Shown: piece by piece, positions 42,026-52,929 of the stretch
Numbering within the stretch: the first letter of the stretch is position 1
Layout of the letters: each line of letters starts with the position of its first letter
Assembly: GCA_963556195.1 (NCBI GenBank)
Contig: OY744517.1
Coordinates: forward strand, 79,484,214 to 79,548,213
DNA: 64,000 nt
Reading direction: 5' to 3'
Origin: Sepiola atlantica
Lineage: Eukaryota > Mollusca > Cephalopoda > Sepiida > Sepiolidae
Notes under the pieces: generated by a model
What the model was told of the DNA's origin: nothing
What the model saw: only the letters and a program-made list of their open reading frames with translations
Databases searched by the model: none
Translations under genes and position numbers: made by a program

Positions 42026-42817
42026 GGAGAGATTGGGTGGGGGGGAGTCCGGGTCGTACAACACAGCAGCAGGAGAGGAGGATGATCTACATACCTTAGC
42101 CCAATGGCCATTTTTTTTACATTTTCTACACTCGGCATTACGTGCAGGACACATCGCCCGTGCATGCCGTGTGTTCCCACAGAAGAAACAAATTCCTTTT
42201 TGTAATGTATTTCCTTTTACAGCGGCTAAGGGAGTTTCTTCTGGTTGACCTACGGTAGCTGTTACGCTCGGGTGGTAATCGAAGCTGGCCGTATGCTTCT
42301 CCGCTTGTTCTAGGGATCTAGCCACTGTAAATGTCTTTTGTAGTGTCGAGAAAGGTTTTTCAAGTAGGCGCTGACGGATAGACGAAGACGAGATGCCGCT
42401 AATGAACGCGTCCCGTATATATTGTTTTTTGTTTTCCTCGGCACTTACCGCTTGAAATTCGCAAGATTTAGCGAATACTTCCAACTGTTGCATGAACTCG
42501 TCGATGGTTTGTGTCGGTTTCTGTTTACTTGTCAGGAGTTGATGTCTGTTAAATACAATGTTTGTTGGTTTCATATAAATAGCGTCTAGCGTTTCTATGG
42601 CGCCGTTGTAATCCGTGGCGTCGCTTATGATTTCGAAAATTGTCGCCGAGACAGAATTGATCAATGCGAAAAGATTTTGCGCATTGTTTTCGATTTGGTC
42701 GTTATTTAACGTGCGTAGGTAATATTCAAATGTTAGTTTCCAATGTTTGTATATTTTTTCCGAATTCGGAGCAGTTGGTTCTGTGTTAAATCTTTCTGGC
42801 CGCAGTAATTTGTCCAT
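42023..42817 (-). CDS. gag: Gypsy gag (nucleocapsid with two zinc knuckles)
   Basis: 264 residues beginning MDKLLRPERFN at 42817. The frame is open further upstream into the LTR, but that part is the transcript leader with a poly-Lys run from an A tract, so 42817 is the better start. The C-terminal third has two CX2CX4HX4C knuckles (CFFCGNTRHARAMC and CRKCKKNGHWAKVC), which bind genomic RNA. It ends at TGA (42025-42023) followed by CTAG, with pol in the same frame. Confidence 0.9.
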   Translation of the reverse strand: MDKLLRPERFNTEPTAPNSEKIYKHWKLTFEYYLRTLNNDQIENNAQNLFALINSVSATIFEIISDATDYNGAIETLDAIYMKPTNIVFNRHQLLTSKQKPTQTIDEFMQQLEVFAKSCEFQAVSAEENKKQYIRDAFISGISSSSIRQRLLEKPFSTLQKTFTVARSLEQAEKHTASFDYHPSVTATVGQPEETPLAAVKGNTLQKGICFFCGNTRHARAMCPARNAECRKCKKNGHWAKVCRSSSSPAAVLYDPDSPPPNLS

Positions 42818-42842
42818 TTTTTTTTTTTTTTTTTTTTTTTTT
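42818..42842 (-). repeat. A25 tract in the gag leader
   Basis: About 25 A residues immediately before the gag ATG on the minus strand. Confidence 0.9.
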
Positions 42843-42848
42843 CTTATC

Positions 42849-42862
42849 TTAAGCTGATAAAA
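42849..42862 (-). promoter_or_regulatory. Primer-binding site, probably self-priming
   Basis: One base inside the 5' LTR, the minus strand reads TTTTATCAGCTTAA, exactly complementary over 14 nt to TTAAGCTGATAAAA inside the LTR (42921-42908). No TGG-type tRNA complement is seen. This resembles the self-priming of yeast Tf1. Confidence 0.7.
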
Positions 42863-42863
42863 T

Positions 42864-43029
42864 TGTAATGATAAAAGAAGAATGAATAAGAATGCTTTTC
42901 GTAAAGGTTTTATCAGCTTAAAATATATACACGTGTTTGGCAAAGTCAATATGGCGGAATCCTTAGTTCCGGCCAAAGGGGAATAACCATGACTCATTTC
43001 CTGAAGAGTTACAGTAATTTATTATAACA
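42864..43029 (-). mobile_element. Gypsy 5' LTR, 166 bp
   Basis: Copy of 38997-39162 with one difference. Should contain promoter and polyadenylation signals; a TATATAT at 42923-42930 is a candidate TATA element. Followed by TATAC duplication at 43030-43034. Confidence 0.95.
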
Positions 43030-43034
43030 TATAC
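43030..43034. other. Target-site duplication, right (TATAC)
   Basis: Matches 38992-38996. Confidence 0.9.
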
Positions 43035-43469
43035 AAATTAACTTTGCTGTCTCTACAACAATAAATAGAAAAAATGAAACTTGCCAGTTTTAGCCTATTA
43101 TTCTGATTTTAAATTGAAAGTAAAATAAATTATTAACAATTCATAAAAAAAAAAGAACAAATTACGGTGGACATATATGATCCCCCCCCTCACCCCCTAA
43201 CAAAACCGTTGTATTATTTTATATATTTTTTTTTTTTATACTAAAATGATCACCACTTATCAATGCCAAAGCCCACTAGAGAAAAAGTGTTAATAGGGGG
43301 AAATGATTGTCAGTTGAGAGATGAAGAGCCTTATGAGACGATTGGAAAAGATTGATGGGATGAACCAAGCTCAAATTACTAGTGGGGACGTATTGGAAAT
43401 AATTTTCGGATTATTATCGATTAATCACCATATTTTCAGACGCTAAAACCAAGAGAAAAGTCTATTAAA

Positions 43470-43990
43470 CCCCTTTTTTTTCAATTTTCTTATTTCTGTT
43501 TTCGTTAGCATAGGGACGGGGCATTCTTCCAAATGCCAGACTATCACCTGCTATTTAGAGGCTCCAACCGAGTGCTCTTTTAAGGATTTTGGCAGTTCCC
43601 TTAAGTGCAATTATTTGGATTTCTTTTGCACTTGGTTTTCCGGGTATACTTTCCAGATACTTCTTGAAATTTTTCTTCATGAGGCCTTTAGCTCCTATTA
43701 TAACTGGGATGATGTTGATGTTTTTGAGGTTCCAGTTTCTCTTCATATCATACATTAGGCCTTGGTATTTTGTCACCTTTTCCCTCTCTACTCTGTTTAA
43801 GCCACTGTCATTTGGAACACTCACCTCAATCAGTGTTGCCTCTCTTTCTGCCTTATTTAATATGACTATGTCCGGTTTTACTGCTGCATTTTCCAGGTAG
43901 GTAGATGTAGGAACCACATAATCATAATGTATAGTATACTTATCGTTTCCCACAGTCCTCTCCGGTAGATGTTCCCAGGACTTAGTGCTA
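43470..43990 (-). pseudogene. LINE C-terminal restriction-like endonuclease domain, best copy
   Basis: The minus-strand frame (44214-43555 overall; real homology from about 43990) encodes YTIHYDYVVPTSTYLENAAV, KPDIVILNKAEREATLIEVS, VPNDSGLNRVEREKVTKYQG and NIIPVIIGAKGLMKKNFKKY, ending AKILKRALGW. PD...E.S fits the PD-(D/E)XK nuclease of R2/Dong-type LINEs, which cuts the target. The first 75 codons of the frame come from a different repeat on the other strand. Relatives: 11680-12085 and 35300-35460. Confidence 0.8.
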
Positions 43991-43999
43991 CATTGGATG

Positions 44000-44165
44000 T
44001 GTGTGTGTGATGATGTATGGAAGTGAAATTTGGCCTGTGAGGGTTGAGGATGTGTGTTGAATGTAGAGAAATAATACAAGAATAATGTAATATGATGATG
44101 TGCAATGTGAGTCTTAAAAACGGGATTAGATCTGATGACCTCAGAGGAAGTTAAATCTGGGTGGT
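44000..44165 (+). mobile_element. LINE RT C-terminal fragment
   Basis: Plus strand with frameshifts: MMYGSEIWPVRVEDVC, then RIM-like, then LKTGLDLMTSEEV. Same block as 45147-44932 (minus). Confidence 0.55.
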
Positions 44166-44741
44166 ATAGAGAGATGTGTGTAGAACTAGAGACTTTGTTG
44201 TTGTTTTTTTGCATTTTCTTTTACGACAGCACCATCTCATAGGTGACGTACTTCTGTGTTATTTCTTTCCCCTTTGACTGTTAGTGATGTGGAGAGTAAA
44301 ACGTCCTACAATTTTTGCCACACCATCTAGTAATCAATAATCAGGATTAAACTCATTTACTGCCAGACATGGCTATTTATAAAGAATTTACATTTTAAGA
44401 TTTTAAAATAAAAAAATGAATATTGATGAATTATTACTCTTATTGCTGGGATAATTATTCACATTTAATTAAATATTAATAATTAGATTTCTAAGTAGGT
44501 CTTTAAGTTGAGGATGAAAGATAATTATTTAGCAGTTAAGTCTAAACAATCAATGAAAAAAAATGATCTTAATCAATAAATCGTTATTTCTCTACAAAAT
44601 TTTACACAGTTCAATATTAACTTTATAAGATAACATAAAAAGGTATAATTGGTCAATTTCTATTCTATTATACGCGTTGATATTTTATATTTACAAATTA
44701 TTAATAGAAATGACATCATCATATTTGGTTTAACGTCTGTT

Positions 44742-45150
44742 TTACATGCTGGCATGTATTGGACGGCTTTTAGAAATTGACTTCCAAACTAACCTATCTT
44801 TGATCAGGTCTTTATTTATCACTCTTTCTCTCAAATCAATCCTTATCACTTCCTCCCAAGTTTTCCTTGGCCTTCCCCTGCCAACTGAACCCGCTACCTC
44901 TACTGTTCTACATCCATTAAGCCAGGAACTCTCACCCATTTTTTTCAATGTGACCAAACCAACGAAGTTTCCCGCCTTGCACACATATCCTCAGACTGTC
45001 CATATTTAATATTCCTCTGAGGTCATCAGATCTAAGCTTGTCTTGAAAACTCGCATTATACATCCATCGTATCATTTTCATATCATTTATCTTAATGCTA
45101 CACATATCCACAACCATCATTGGCCGAATTTCACTTCCATAGATCATGAC
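44742..45150 (-). pseudogene. LINE RT C-terminal region
   Basis: Minus-strand frames: MIYGSEIRPMMVVDMCSIKI, NDMKMIRWMYNASFQDKLRS, LRWFGHIEK, then after a frameshift near 44960 GCRTVEVAGSVGRGRPRKTW EEVIRIDL. This is the typical end of a LINE polymerase (YGSE.W, RW..GHV.R, GRPRKTW). Truncated. The flanking 44215-44740 shows nothing. Confidence 0.8.
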
Positions 45151-45675
45151 ACTGCCTGATAGATGGTCGACAGTGGTAATGCTTTGCTGGTTTGTAATGA
45201 CAACAGCTGCTTAAACTTACTCCATTCACTCCCATCTCTTGCAGTTATACCAGCATCAGCTCCTCTCTGTATGCCAATGATATCAAAACTTCTGTCATTT
45301 TTAAAATTTTCCTGTCATATAGTAACAAATACGTACAGGAGGTTTAAGCTTACCTCCACTTATTTCTAGGAACGAGTAAACATTATGGTATGACACATCT
45401 GTTGTGGTTTAATCATGTTGACACACTGGTTCCCATCACATCACCGACGTTCAGCCTGATCAGTACTTAGATGTGTGACCATTTGGGAATACCAGGAGCT
45501 CTAAGCAAAACATTTCATCCAAGTGGATAAATGTGTCACAACCTTATTAGCAAGTATAATCAACGACAGACTGGCATCCTGTCACGGTGATGGTTCAGGC
45601 TATACATTCTGCTTAACGCTATAAGATTGGGAATAAACACTAAATCTAAGAGCCTTTCAGGCTGATAAAAAGAGA

Positions 45676-45702
45676 CTACTACTACTACTACTACTACTAC
45701 TA
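45676..45702. repeat. ACT trinucleotide repeat
   Basis: Nine ACT triplets just left of a hAT-like MITE. Confidence 0.95.
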
Positions 45703-45716
45703 TGGTACATCTATGT

Positions 45717-46111
45717 CAGGGGCAGGCAACCTTTTCAGAGTGAGGGCCAGATGAGACTTTTGGAAGGAGATCGCGGGCCGGAGTGAAAAACGAAATCTCA
45801 GAATTACTATATTTTGTTTACATGAATAAATTGTACAAAAATTGCATTGAACACTCTAAAAATCAATGAGACTGCTGGTGCTGTTTGCCATGAAAAAGTA
45901 TTTCCATGTCTGGCTCGATGGCGGTCCGAGGTGGCGGTCCGAGAGTTCGGAGCGAAGGTGAGACTTTGTGTGCTTCATTTTCAAAATGATATAAGTTTTA
46001 CTGGGAGGTCCGCGGGCCGGATTGCAATAATAAAGCCTAGCAGGGTGGTGGGCCAGACGCTAAGCCTTCGCAGGCCGTATGTGGCCCTCGGTCGGAGGTT
46101 GCCCGCCCCTG
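45717..46111. mobile_element. hAT-like MITE, 395 bp, 8-bp target duplication
   Basis: Ends CAGGGGCAGGCAACC at the left and, inverted, CAGGGGCGGGCAACC at the right. Flanks are ATCTATGT at 45709-45716 and 46112-46119. Contains GAGGGCCAG/GCGGGCCGG blocks. No transposase, so it must be mobilised in trans. The open frame inside is incidental. Confidence 0.95.
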
Positions 46112-46119
46112 ATCTATGT

Positions 46120-48190
46120 GCTTAGTAAGGCAATCTAAGATAAGTTATTATATGCTTATGAAATGTATCTCATATATTTCCCTCCAGCAGAATTGAATTT
46201 ACAATGACTTATTTGTAACAAGCTACAATGAATTATTTGTAAAAAAGTGTACACCATCAGTCAAAAATGATTTTTTAAAAATTATCCTTCGCCAGTGTTC
46301 GCACTTTTATCTATATTCTTATAAAATAACTTCTGGATCAGTATAGAAAAAAGAAATAGAAGTCTCATTATGGAAATAGATTGAAGGCGGAAGGGTTGTC
46401 TGACTTTATATTTGCTTTTTCAATTCCCCTAATTATTTGAAATGTATCCGTCTGGCAGTTTTTTTAATCACTAACTTTTATGTGACGGGATGGATGGATT
46501 TGAAAAAAAGAAAAAAAAAAGAAAAAAAGTATACGATGCTGATAATGAATACTGATCGTAATTTAGGCTTTGCTTGCCTTGTTTTTTTCATTGTTTTTGC
46601 TTTGTTTTATACAATAAGCACCGAGGATGACCATACCGAGAAATAAATGCACAGGAGCATTTTACATATATTTTGATGCAAGCCGAAACAATTGTACGGT
46701 GAGTAAAAAACAAGTTTTGTGAAATGATGTGGATCTATCCTTCATCACATTGGATATGGTATAAAATTAGATAAAAAGATATATGAGGCTTGATATGGCA
46801 CTTATATTAAAATTAAATAGCGTTGGTATTAAATAAGCCACAAGAGGGTTGATATGCCATAAAACAGAAAATCCAACAATTCTAACTATTTTCTATTTAT
46901 TTCTTTTACATTTCTTTCTTCCTTTTCATAGTCTGTGCTTCCATTAATAAAAGTATTGCAATGTCTTTAATGCATTGTAATGAAACAGAAAGAAAAGATT
47001 GCAAGTTTCAACTTTACTGCTTTAATATATGGGTTGTCACTTATTTCTCCTCAGAGACATTGAGGCATTCCAGTCTTGTGTGGCATGAGACGATGGCAGG
47101 TGTGATCGGAAGTTTAAAAACAATGAAGGATTTAGAATTATTTTCCAAAGATTCCATTGGTTTATACCTTCTGGATGTCTTAAGATCATATGATAAAGTA
47201 GTTGTGTTATGAATGAAGCATTGCTAGTTGTTTTATACTTTGAGATTTCCAATGGTCAAATTGTTGGCTCAAGAATTATAGAAGTTATTCTGCTCAACAT
47301 TACTCTCTCTTTTACTCTCCCTTACACTCTTTTCTGGACTTCTTAAATTGCAAAATAAAGTTTGGGACCAATTAGAAAAAAAAAAACCCTCTGTGTATGC
47401 CTAAAACTAATTAAGTGTTTAAAAATACTTTTGTGTTTTACACTTAAAAGAAAAAGTTGTTTTTCACATTTTTCTCATGGTTATATCATAAAGTAATTGA
47501 ATCAATCACTGCTAATTCTTTTTTTTTCTTTTTGAATGTATTTCTTATCAACAAAGATTTAAAAATTTTTTCTCCAAAAGATGCGTTCCAAAGAAAATAT
47601 TTGGGAACCAGTGCCTTATCTTATGCCCGTCGCGATCTTTCCGCAGAAGTCTTATTAAGTTACAATCCAAGAGTGTAAATCAAAAGTGTATTGTTTACAT
47701 CGATAATTTTATTTGTCATGAACAAATTTTACTTAATGTTAATTTTTCACAGCCTTCAAAACACTGTGTTTTTTGTATCTTATTCATTTAGGATTCACAG
47801 TTTATCTATTCAATCTTTAAACAAAACAGTTTTTCGACTTGAGAGGTTTTCTCTCAGTTTTGAATAAGGATATATACAGCTGCCTCTTCCTCAAATTTCT
47901 GTTTTGTGGAATTATTCAATGTCTAAAAAATCTCCAAATATGAAAGATAGTACAGAAGAAGCTGAAGATTCACGGCGCATAAAACCCATTTTGTTTCAAT
48001 AGGTGCAGTGCAATGTGACTTGCGTTGGAGTCTTGATACTATGATGCTGGGTAGCACTGTTTCTTTTTAATAATGAGTCACCATTTATCAACGTCAAAAT
48101 CCACTCGAGGAATAGGGTTAATGCGATGGATAGAGTAACAGTTGAATGATGATGAATATTATGAGAGGATTGAAAATCTCCACATACCAC
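46120..48190. other. No recognisable gene
   Basis: Contains a fragment of the 127-bp repeat family (46850-46885) and AT-rich sequence. A 27-codon frame at 47923 starting MSKKSPNMKDSTEEAEDSRR is too short to defend. Confidence 0.5.
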
Positions 48191-48194
48191 TCAT

Positions 48195-48375
48195 TCAAAA
48201 CAAAAAGCTATCCAGAAACCAAGAATTCTTCCCCCTTTGTTAGAAACATCACTAATAGAATGTGAGGACTAATGGAAAAATAAGAGGGAAGCGAGAGTTA
48301 AGAGGCTGCCAAAAAGTAAACCCATGGTCTACTTTCTACTCTTCATTGCAAGAACTCGACCCACTATGCTGAAAG
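48195..48375 (+). repeat. Dispersed repeat (partner inside the left Penelope arm)
   Basis: CCCCCTTTGTTAGAAACATC and GAGTTAAGAGGCTGCC match 31900-32050 in the same order. Confidence 0.7.
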
Positions 48376-48479
48376 ACTATGCTTTATACATTACTAGAAG
48401 AATACCTCTCCCTGTAATATTAGTTTTAAATTTTAATGTTTTTCTTTCGTTGGGATTCATGGTACGGTTTCGGTGCACA

Positions 48480-48870
48480 CCTCTAAATGGTAAAGTTTAC
48501 AAAAAAAACAACAAAAAAACAAATAATGTGCTCACATTACTCACCCTGTTGCCTAGAATACATATTCCATAATTTATAATGATAAGTTTTATAGTTTAGG
48601 ATTTTACCAAGCACATACATATCATTGACACTCACGCAAGCACCAATCTTTTTAAAAATGTATTACTTAATATAACTAAAAATTTGATGTAAAGCAATTC
48701 TTTTCTCTATTAAAATTTTTGTATCTAACTTATTGTAAAGTTTTTTTGGGGGCGGGTGCTAGTTTGGGTGGGCGCACCCCCTAAATGGTAAAATTTACAA
48801 AAAAAAATTATGCACCCATGTTACTCATTGTGTTACCTAGAATATATATTTCAAAATTCATAAAGATCCG
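48480..48870. repeat. Direct repeat of about 120 bp
   Basis: GGTGCACACCTCTAAATGGTAAAGTTTAC (first 20 bases considered) at 48473-48590 recurs as GGCGCACCCCCTAAATGGTA at 48771-48890, each followed by TACTCA, GTTGCCTAGAATA or GTTACCTAGAATA. Confidence 0.75.
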
Positions 48871-48901
48871 TTCATTAGTTTAGGAGATTACTCTGTACAT
48901 A

Positions 48902-50108
48902 TCTATATATATATATATATATATAAAATAGAGTTGATTTTTCCCCTCTCAACCCAGTTAGACTAGACTATAAAACTTATGTATCGAACGCATCGAAACA
49001 CATCACTTCAGTCGCCTAATATATTCGATCGTGTTTCCAGAAACTATAAATTATTTTTATAAACTAAACCTAAAACATTATTTTTTTTCCGCACTGTAAG
49101 CCTCTCCCAACTAATTGAACCAAAGAGAGGGTAGCATGTCAATTTCTCTATATATATTAATAACTCTTAGCCTCCTTAAACACCATTTGGCAATTACTTC
49201 ACAAGGAACAGTAATCAAGTTGCACCGTTTCAGAATTTGTAAAACATCCAATCACCACAAAGCTTACATAGACATTATTGTATTGATTCAAAAGTCTGTT
49301 TGGTTCGGTTCAGTTCGCCATAACACTACGTCACATTTTAAACAAAAAATAAACCTTCGATAAGAAACCAGATAAGTATTATTTTTCTTTCCAATAATTA
49401 AACACCTGAATTTGTTTTGTTTTATTTCTCGCTCCCGTAATGATTACAATGTAGGTTTATTTTACGGATTAATTAATGTTAATATCAATTTTATTTTTAT
49501 TTCAATAAACTCATATTTAAAAAAATTTAACAATATAAAAATATAAAAATAATTCTACGTTTTATTTATTTACAAAACAAAAATCTTGCTACTTCTACAG
49601 AATTTGACCGAAGTGTTTTTTTTTTAAACACTTAAATAACCCTAATCTAAGTTTTAGATTTAGTTCGGCAAAAGTCTGTTTGGTTCGGTTCGGTTCAAAT
49701 TCTGTAGAAGCACCTACATCTTTTACCCCGGGATAAAACTAAATAACAGTAAAAATGCACCAACGTTATGTTTTCTACAGTAACAACACAAATAAAAATT
49801 GGCGAAGTCTCCAACGATTTGCTTCCGATGACCGAGTAGAGAATAGATAACAGATCGAACAAATATCCCGGCCCAACAAAAGTACACTTTTCCATAATCG
49901 GTCATTGAAGGAGATATCCTTCTACACTGTGGCAATTTCTATTTTTGTTATACTACGAGGTAATCATTTTCTTGGGTACATAGATTTTCCTCTTTTTTAC
50001 ATTAAACATATCCGTTGTGACCTATTTGCGTTCGTTCGGCTGTTAACACATTTTATTTCATTCTTTTACATTTCTCCTGGGCAACGCCGGGCGACGGGTA
50101 CCGGCTAG
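48902..50108 (+). mobile_element. Non-autonomous Helitron, 1.2 kb
   Basis: Starts TCTATATATATATATATATA then AAAATAGAG, the same start as the Helitron at 32770, and ends TCCTGGGCAACGCCGGGCGA, then GGTACCGGCTAG at 50108, followed by T. Strong terminal hairpin. It holds a duplicated GTCTGTTTGGTTCGGTTC (49293 and 49675) and no helicase frame. Confidence 0.75.
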
Positions 50109-50289
50109 TATATATATATAACTTTATATATAGAGAGATAAGAATTGAAAAGTAGCATTCACATTCTTTGTAACCCCTGAAGCACATGGAGTAAATCTGT
50201 TGTTGATAAGAACATGATGATTAGATAGAAAAAGAAAATCTTCCCAGGTTACAGTATTTATTTTGCACAGAAAAAATGGTTGTCTAGAA

Positions 50290-50499
50290 AGCTGTCATGC
50301 TCCCAACACTTCTCTATGCCTCAGAGACCTGGACGGTGTATCGCTGCCACCTTAAGGCATCTTATGGAGCATCCTGCACATCTGGAAGGACTACGGTACT
50401 AATCTCAGCATCCTTCAGGAAGCCAAGCTTACCAGCGTCAAAGCCATTTTCATTAAGAACTGTTACATTACACCTTACCGTGGGTATATAAATCGTTAT

Positions 50500-50500
<1 letters not shown>
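50290..50500 (+). pseudogene. LINE RT C-terminal fragment
   Basis: Plus strand: VMLPTLLYASETWTVYRCHL at the start, then frameshifted LMEHPAHLEGLRY-like and SHFH. Related to 4000-3811 in block type. Its continuation may be 51020-51200. Confidence 0.7.
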
Positions 50501-51000
<500 letters not shown>

Positions 51001-51019
51001 CCTTCCATCCAAACTTCGC

Positions 51020-51200
51020 TATCTAGCAGAACCATGAGATGGAGCAGCCACATCGTCAGGATGTCAGACTTTCGAAGTAAATCTATGGCCAGCTTAAAGA
51101 AGAAAAACACAGTCTTCTGGAAGCCAACCTAAAGAAATGCAACATCAACGTGAACACATGGGAGAACCAAGCTTAGGACAGACCATCCTTAAAAAGAGAA
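51020..51200 (+). pseudogene. LINE C-terminal end
   Basis: Plus strand: RWSSHIVRMSDFRSKS, then a Lys-rich stretch, then in a shifted frame KKCNINVNTWENQA-like. RW..HIVRM is the LINE end motif. Probably once continuous with 50290-50500. Confidence 0.65.
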
Positions 51201-51497
51201 AACTGGTGGGATTTCCCCCACGTGTATGCTTTATAAAAACAACTAGTTAACAATGGTAGGTCTCCAATACAAGTCAACAAGTGTTTCAAAGGAAGGGACA
51301 AAGATTTTTCACCTAATCGAATCTAAAAATACAATCATATATCACATTCATATTCTCACAAAAAGTGTGAATTTTGTACTTACTTGATAAGTGGATCAGG
51401 ATCGATGGTGTGTAACTACAGAAGGTGGGGGAAACACTGGTTTAAAATGGCAGAAGACTAGAAGAAGAGGAAGAAGAGATGCCACTCTACCAAGTGG

Positions 51498-52040
51498 AAA
51501 GCTTAGGGTTAGATCGAAGCAAGACTGACAGATTTGTTTCCCTTCAACTCTAGGTGTGTGTGTATGTGTGTGTGTGTGTGGGGGGGGGTCCCTGTGGGTA
51601 GAATTACCCCAGGTCACCCTACAACTTATTTCAGGAATAAGAATTGCTCTTGTCAGGTGCAACTAACGAATTTAAGAGTTGATATAAATTTATAGAATAA
51701 ATAATTTTACCAATTGAGATCTCAAAGGAAATGTACATCAAGCTGAAAGAATTAAATATCTTTTCCTTACACAGCAGAGGAATCACATGGAAAATGTGCC
51801 TCAAGTGCTAAAGAGCTGTTCATGCTAATTCAATCTCATAATGAAAATATCTACAGGAATCATGCAAACTATGCAATTTAACTTAATATGATTCATCAAG
51901 ATTGGTCAAGAAGAGGAAGGGAAGTGGAAAGCTTAGGGTTAGATTGAAGCAAGACTGACAGATTTGTTTCCTTTCAATTGTATGAGAGAGTAGGAATCCC
52001 CCCCCCCTTCCGTGGGTTGAATTACTGTAGGTCACCTTAC
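51498..52040. repeat. Direct repeat of about 120 bp
   Basis: GTGGAAAGCTTAGGGTTAGA, then AAGCAAGACTGACAGATTTG, at 51498-51620 and again at 51920-52040, both ending in a G or C run and GTAGGTCACC or CCAGGTCACC. Separated by 300 bp of unassigned sequence. Confidence 0.85.
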
Positions 52041-52359
52041 TTAAGTAAAAAAAAATGTGAATGTTACTTTTCAATATAGGCAAATATTTTCTGAGTTTCC
52101 ATGAAATTTCCAGGCTTCTTTTCGCTCATGAATCCCTCAAGCTATTGGTAATTTGTACTGCATGTCTTGGTTCTCATATGGTATGTTGGTAAGAAGCCTA
52201 TGGGAAACAGCAACAGCGCTCCTCGAAAGTTCAATCCTTCCTCAATGTGGTAGGGGTGGTGGCAACATGGTAGTGTCAGATCTATGCCGTCTAGAACTTG
52301 GGTTCCTGGCATGGCCACCCATGGTATACAGGTTTGGCACCAAGTGGTATTAGGGCTGC

Positions 52360-52470
52360 AATCCTGCTAACAGGGCTCTGGTGAAAATCTAGGAGGAGTC
52401 GGCATCAGGATCCGTCGTCCTCTAGTCGAGTCTGCATCAGGATCTGTTGTCCTCTAGTCGAGTCTGCATG
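52360..52470. repeat. Short tandem of about 38 bp
   Basis: GTCGGCATCAGGATC.GT and GTCCTCTAGTCGAGTCTGCA repeated two to three times. Confidence 0.8.
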
Positions 52471-52597
52471 TGGCAAGCAAAGACGTGTCGGACACGGAAC
52501 TGAAAATCAATGGAGTGAAAGTGGCAACGTTGTTTCTGCACCGTTTCTTTGTGTGTTCTAGGCAAAACCTTCCCTGACTTCGCATGCAACCTCTGAG

Positions 52598-52925
52598 CTT
52601 TGCTTGGCCCAGATCAAAGTGTAGTATCTGTTCTGATAGATACTACACCCCATAGACTAGTATTGTCTTGGCCTTAGGGCTTGATTTACGCCGGTCTATG
52701 GGTCTGTCCTGTGCAATTCTAGGAGGTCCACCCTCCCAGGCTTTGCCTTCTCACCCTTTGAGAAGGGGTTAGTTTATTGCTAATCGCCTGAGGCGCCCCT
52801 ACCGACGGGGCTGCCCAGGCATTTTTTGTAGGCCAGAGTGCTCAACTTCTCGGGCGCTGGTTTTTCAAATCCCACTTTCCCGACCTTGTGTCACATCTTA
52901 CCGCTGTGGGAGGTAGATAAATATC
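52598..52925 (+). mobile_element. U2-headed SINE, subfamily A, full length, plus strand
   Basis: The head at 52598-52634 reads GGCCCAGATCAAAGTGTAGT then ATCTGTTCT, which is U2. It continues into TGATAGATACTACACC, so GTAGTATC...GATACTAC forms an 8-bp hairpin over the branch-point-binding bases. The body (GATTTACGCCGGTCTATGGG, AGGAGGTCCACCCTCCCAGG, TGAGGCGCCCCTACCGACGG) ends near 52925. A box-B-like GGTTTTTCAAATCCC at 52859-52873 is preceded by a weak box A at 52829; their 30-nt spacing is short for a tRNA. Confidence 0.85.
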
Positions 52926-52929
52926 TGCT

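Larger units (their letters stand above)
38997..43029 (-). mobile_element. Complete Ty3/Gypsy LTR retrotransposon
   Basis: 4033 bp, minus orientation: 5' LTR 42864-43029, gag 42817-42023, pol down to 39224, polypurine tract, 3' LTR 38997-39162, flanked by TATAC duplications. No envelope-like frame. The order PR-RT-RH-IN places it in the Gypsy group; the clade is not settled. LTR identity of 165/166 and open frames make recent activity plausible. Confidence 0.95.

Noticed and set aside
42818..42997. Gag start within the LTR at 42997
   Set aside because: It would translate the LTR and A tract as poly-Lys; the Met at 42817 begins the sequence resembling gag.
43991..44214. N-terminal 75 codons of the 219-codon frame ending at 43555
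   Set aside because: They come from a different LINE fragment read on the wrong strand; only the part after about 43990 has endonuclease homology.
47923..48002. Possible first coding exon (27 codons)
   Set aside because: Too short, terminated by TAG before any splice donor, and no supporting motif.
52829..52873. tRNA-derived promoter in the U2-SINE body
   Set aside because: A box-B-like sequence exists, but the A-B spacing of 30 nt is too short for a normal tRNA promoter; kept only as a remark.
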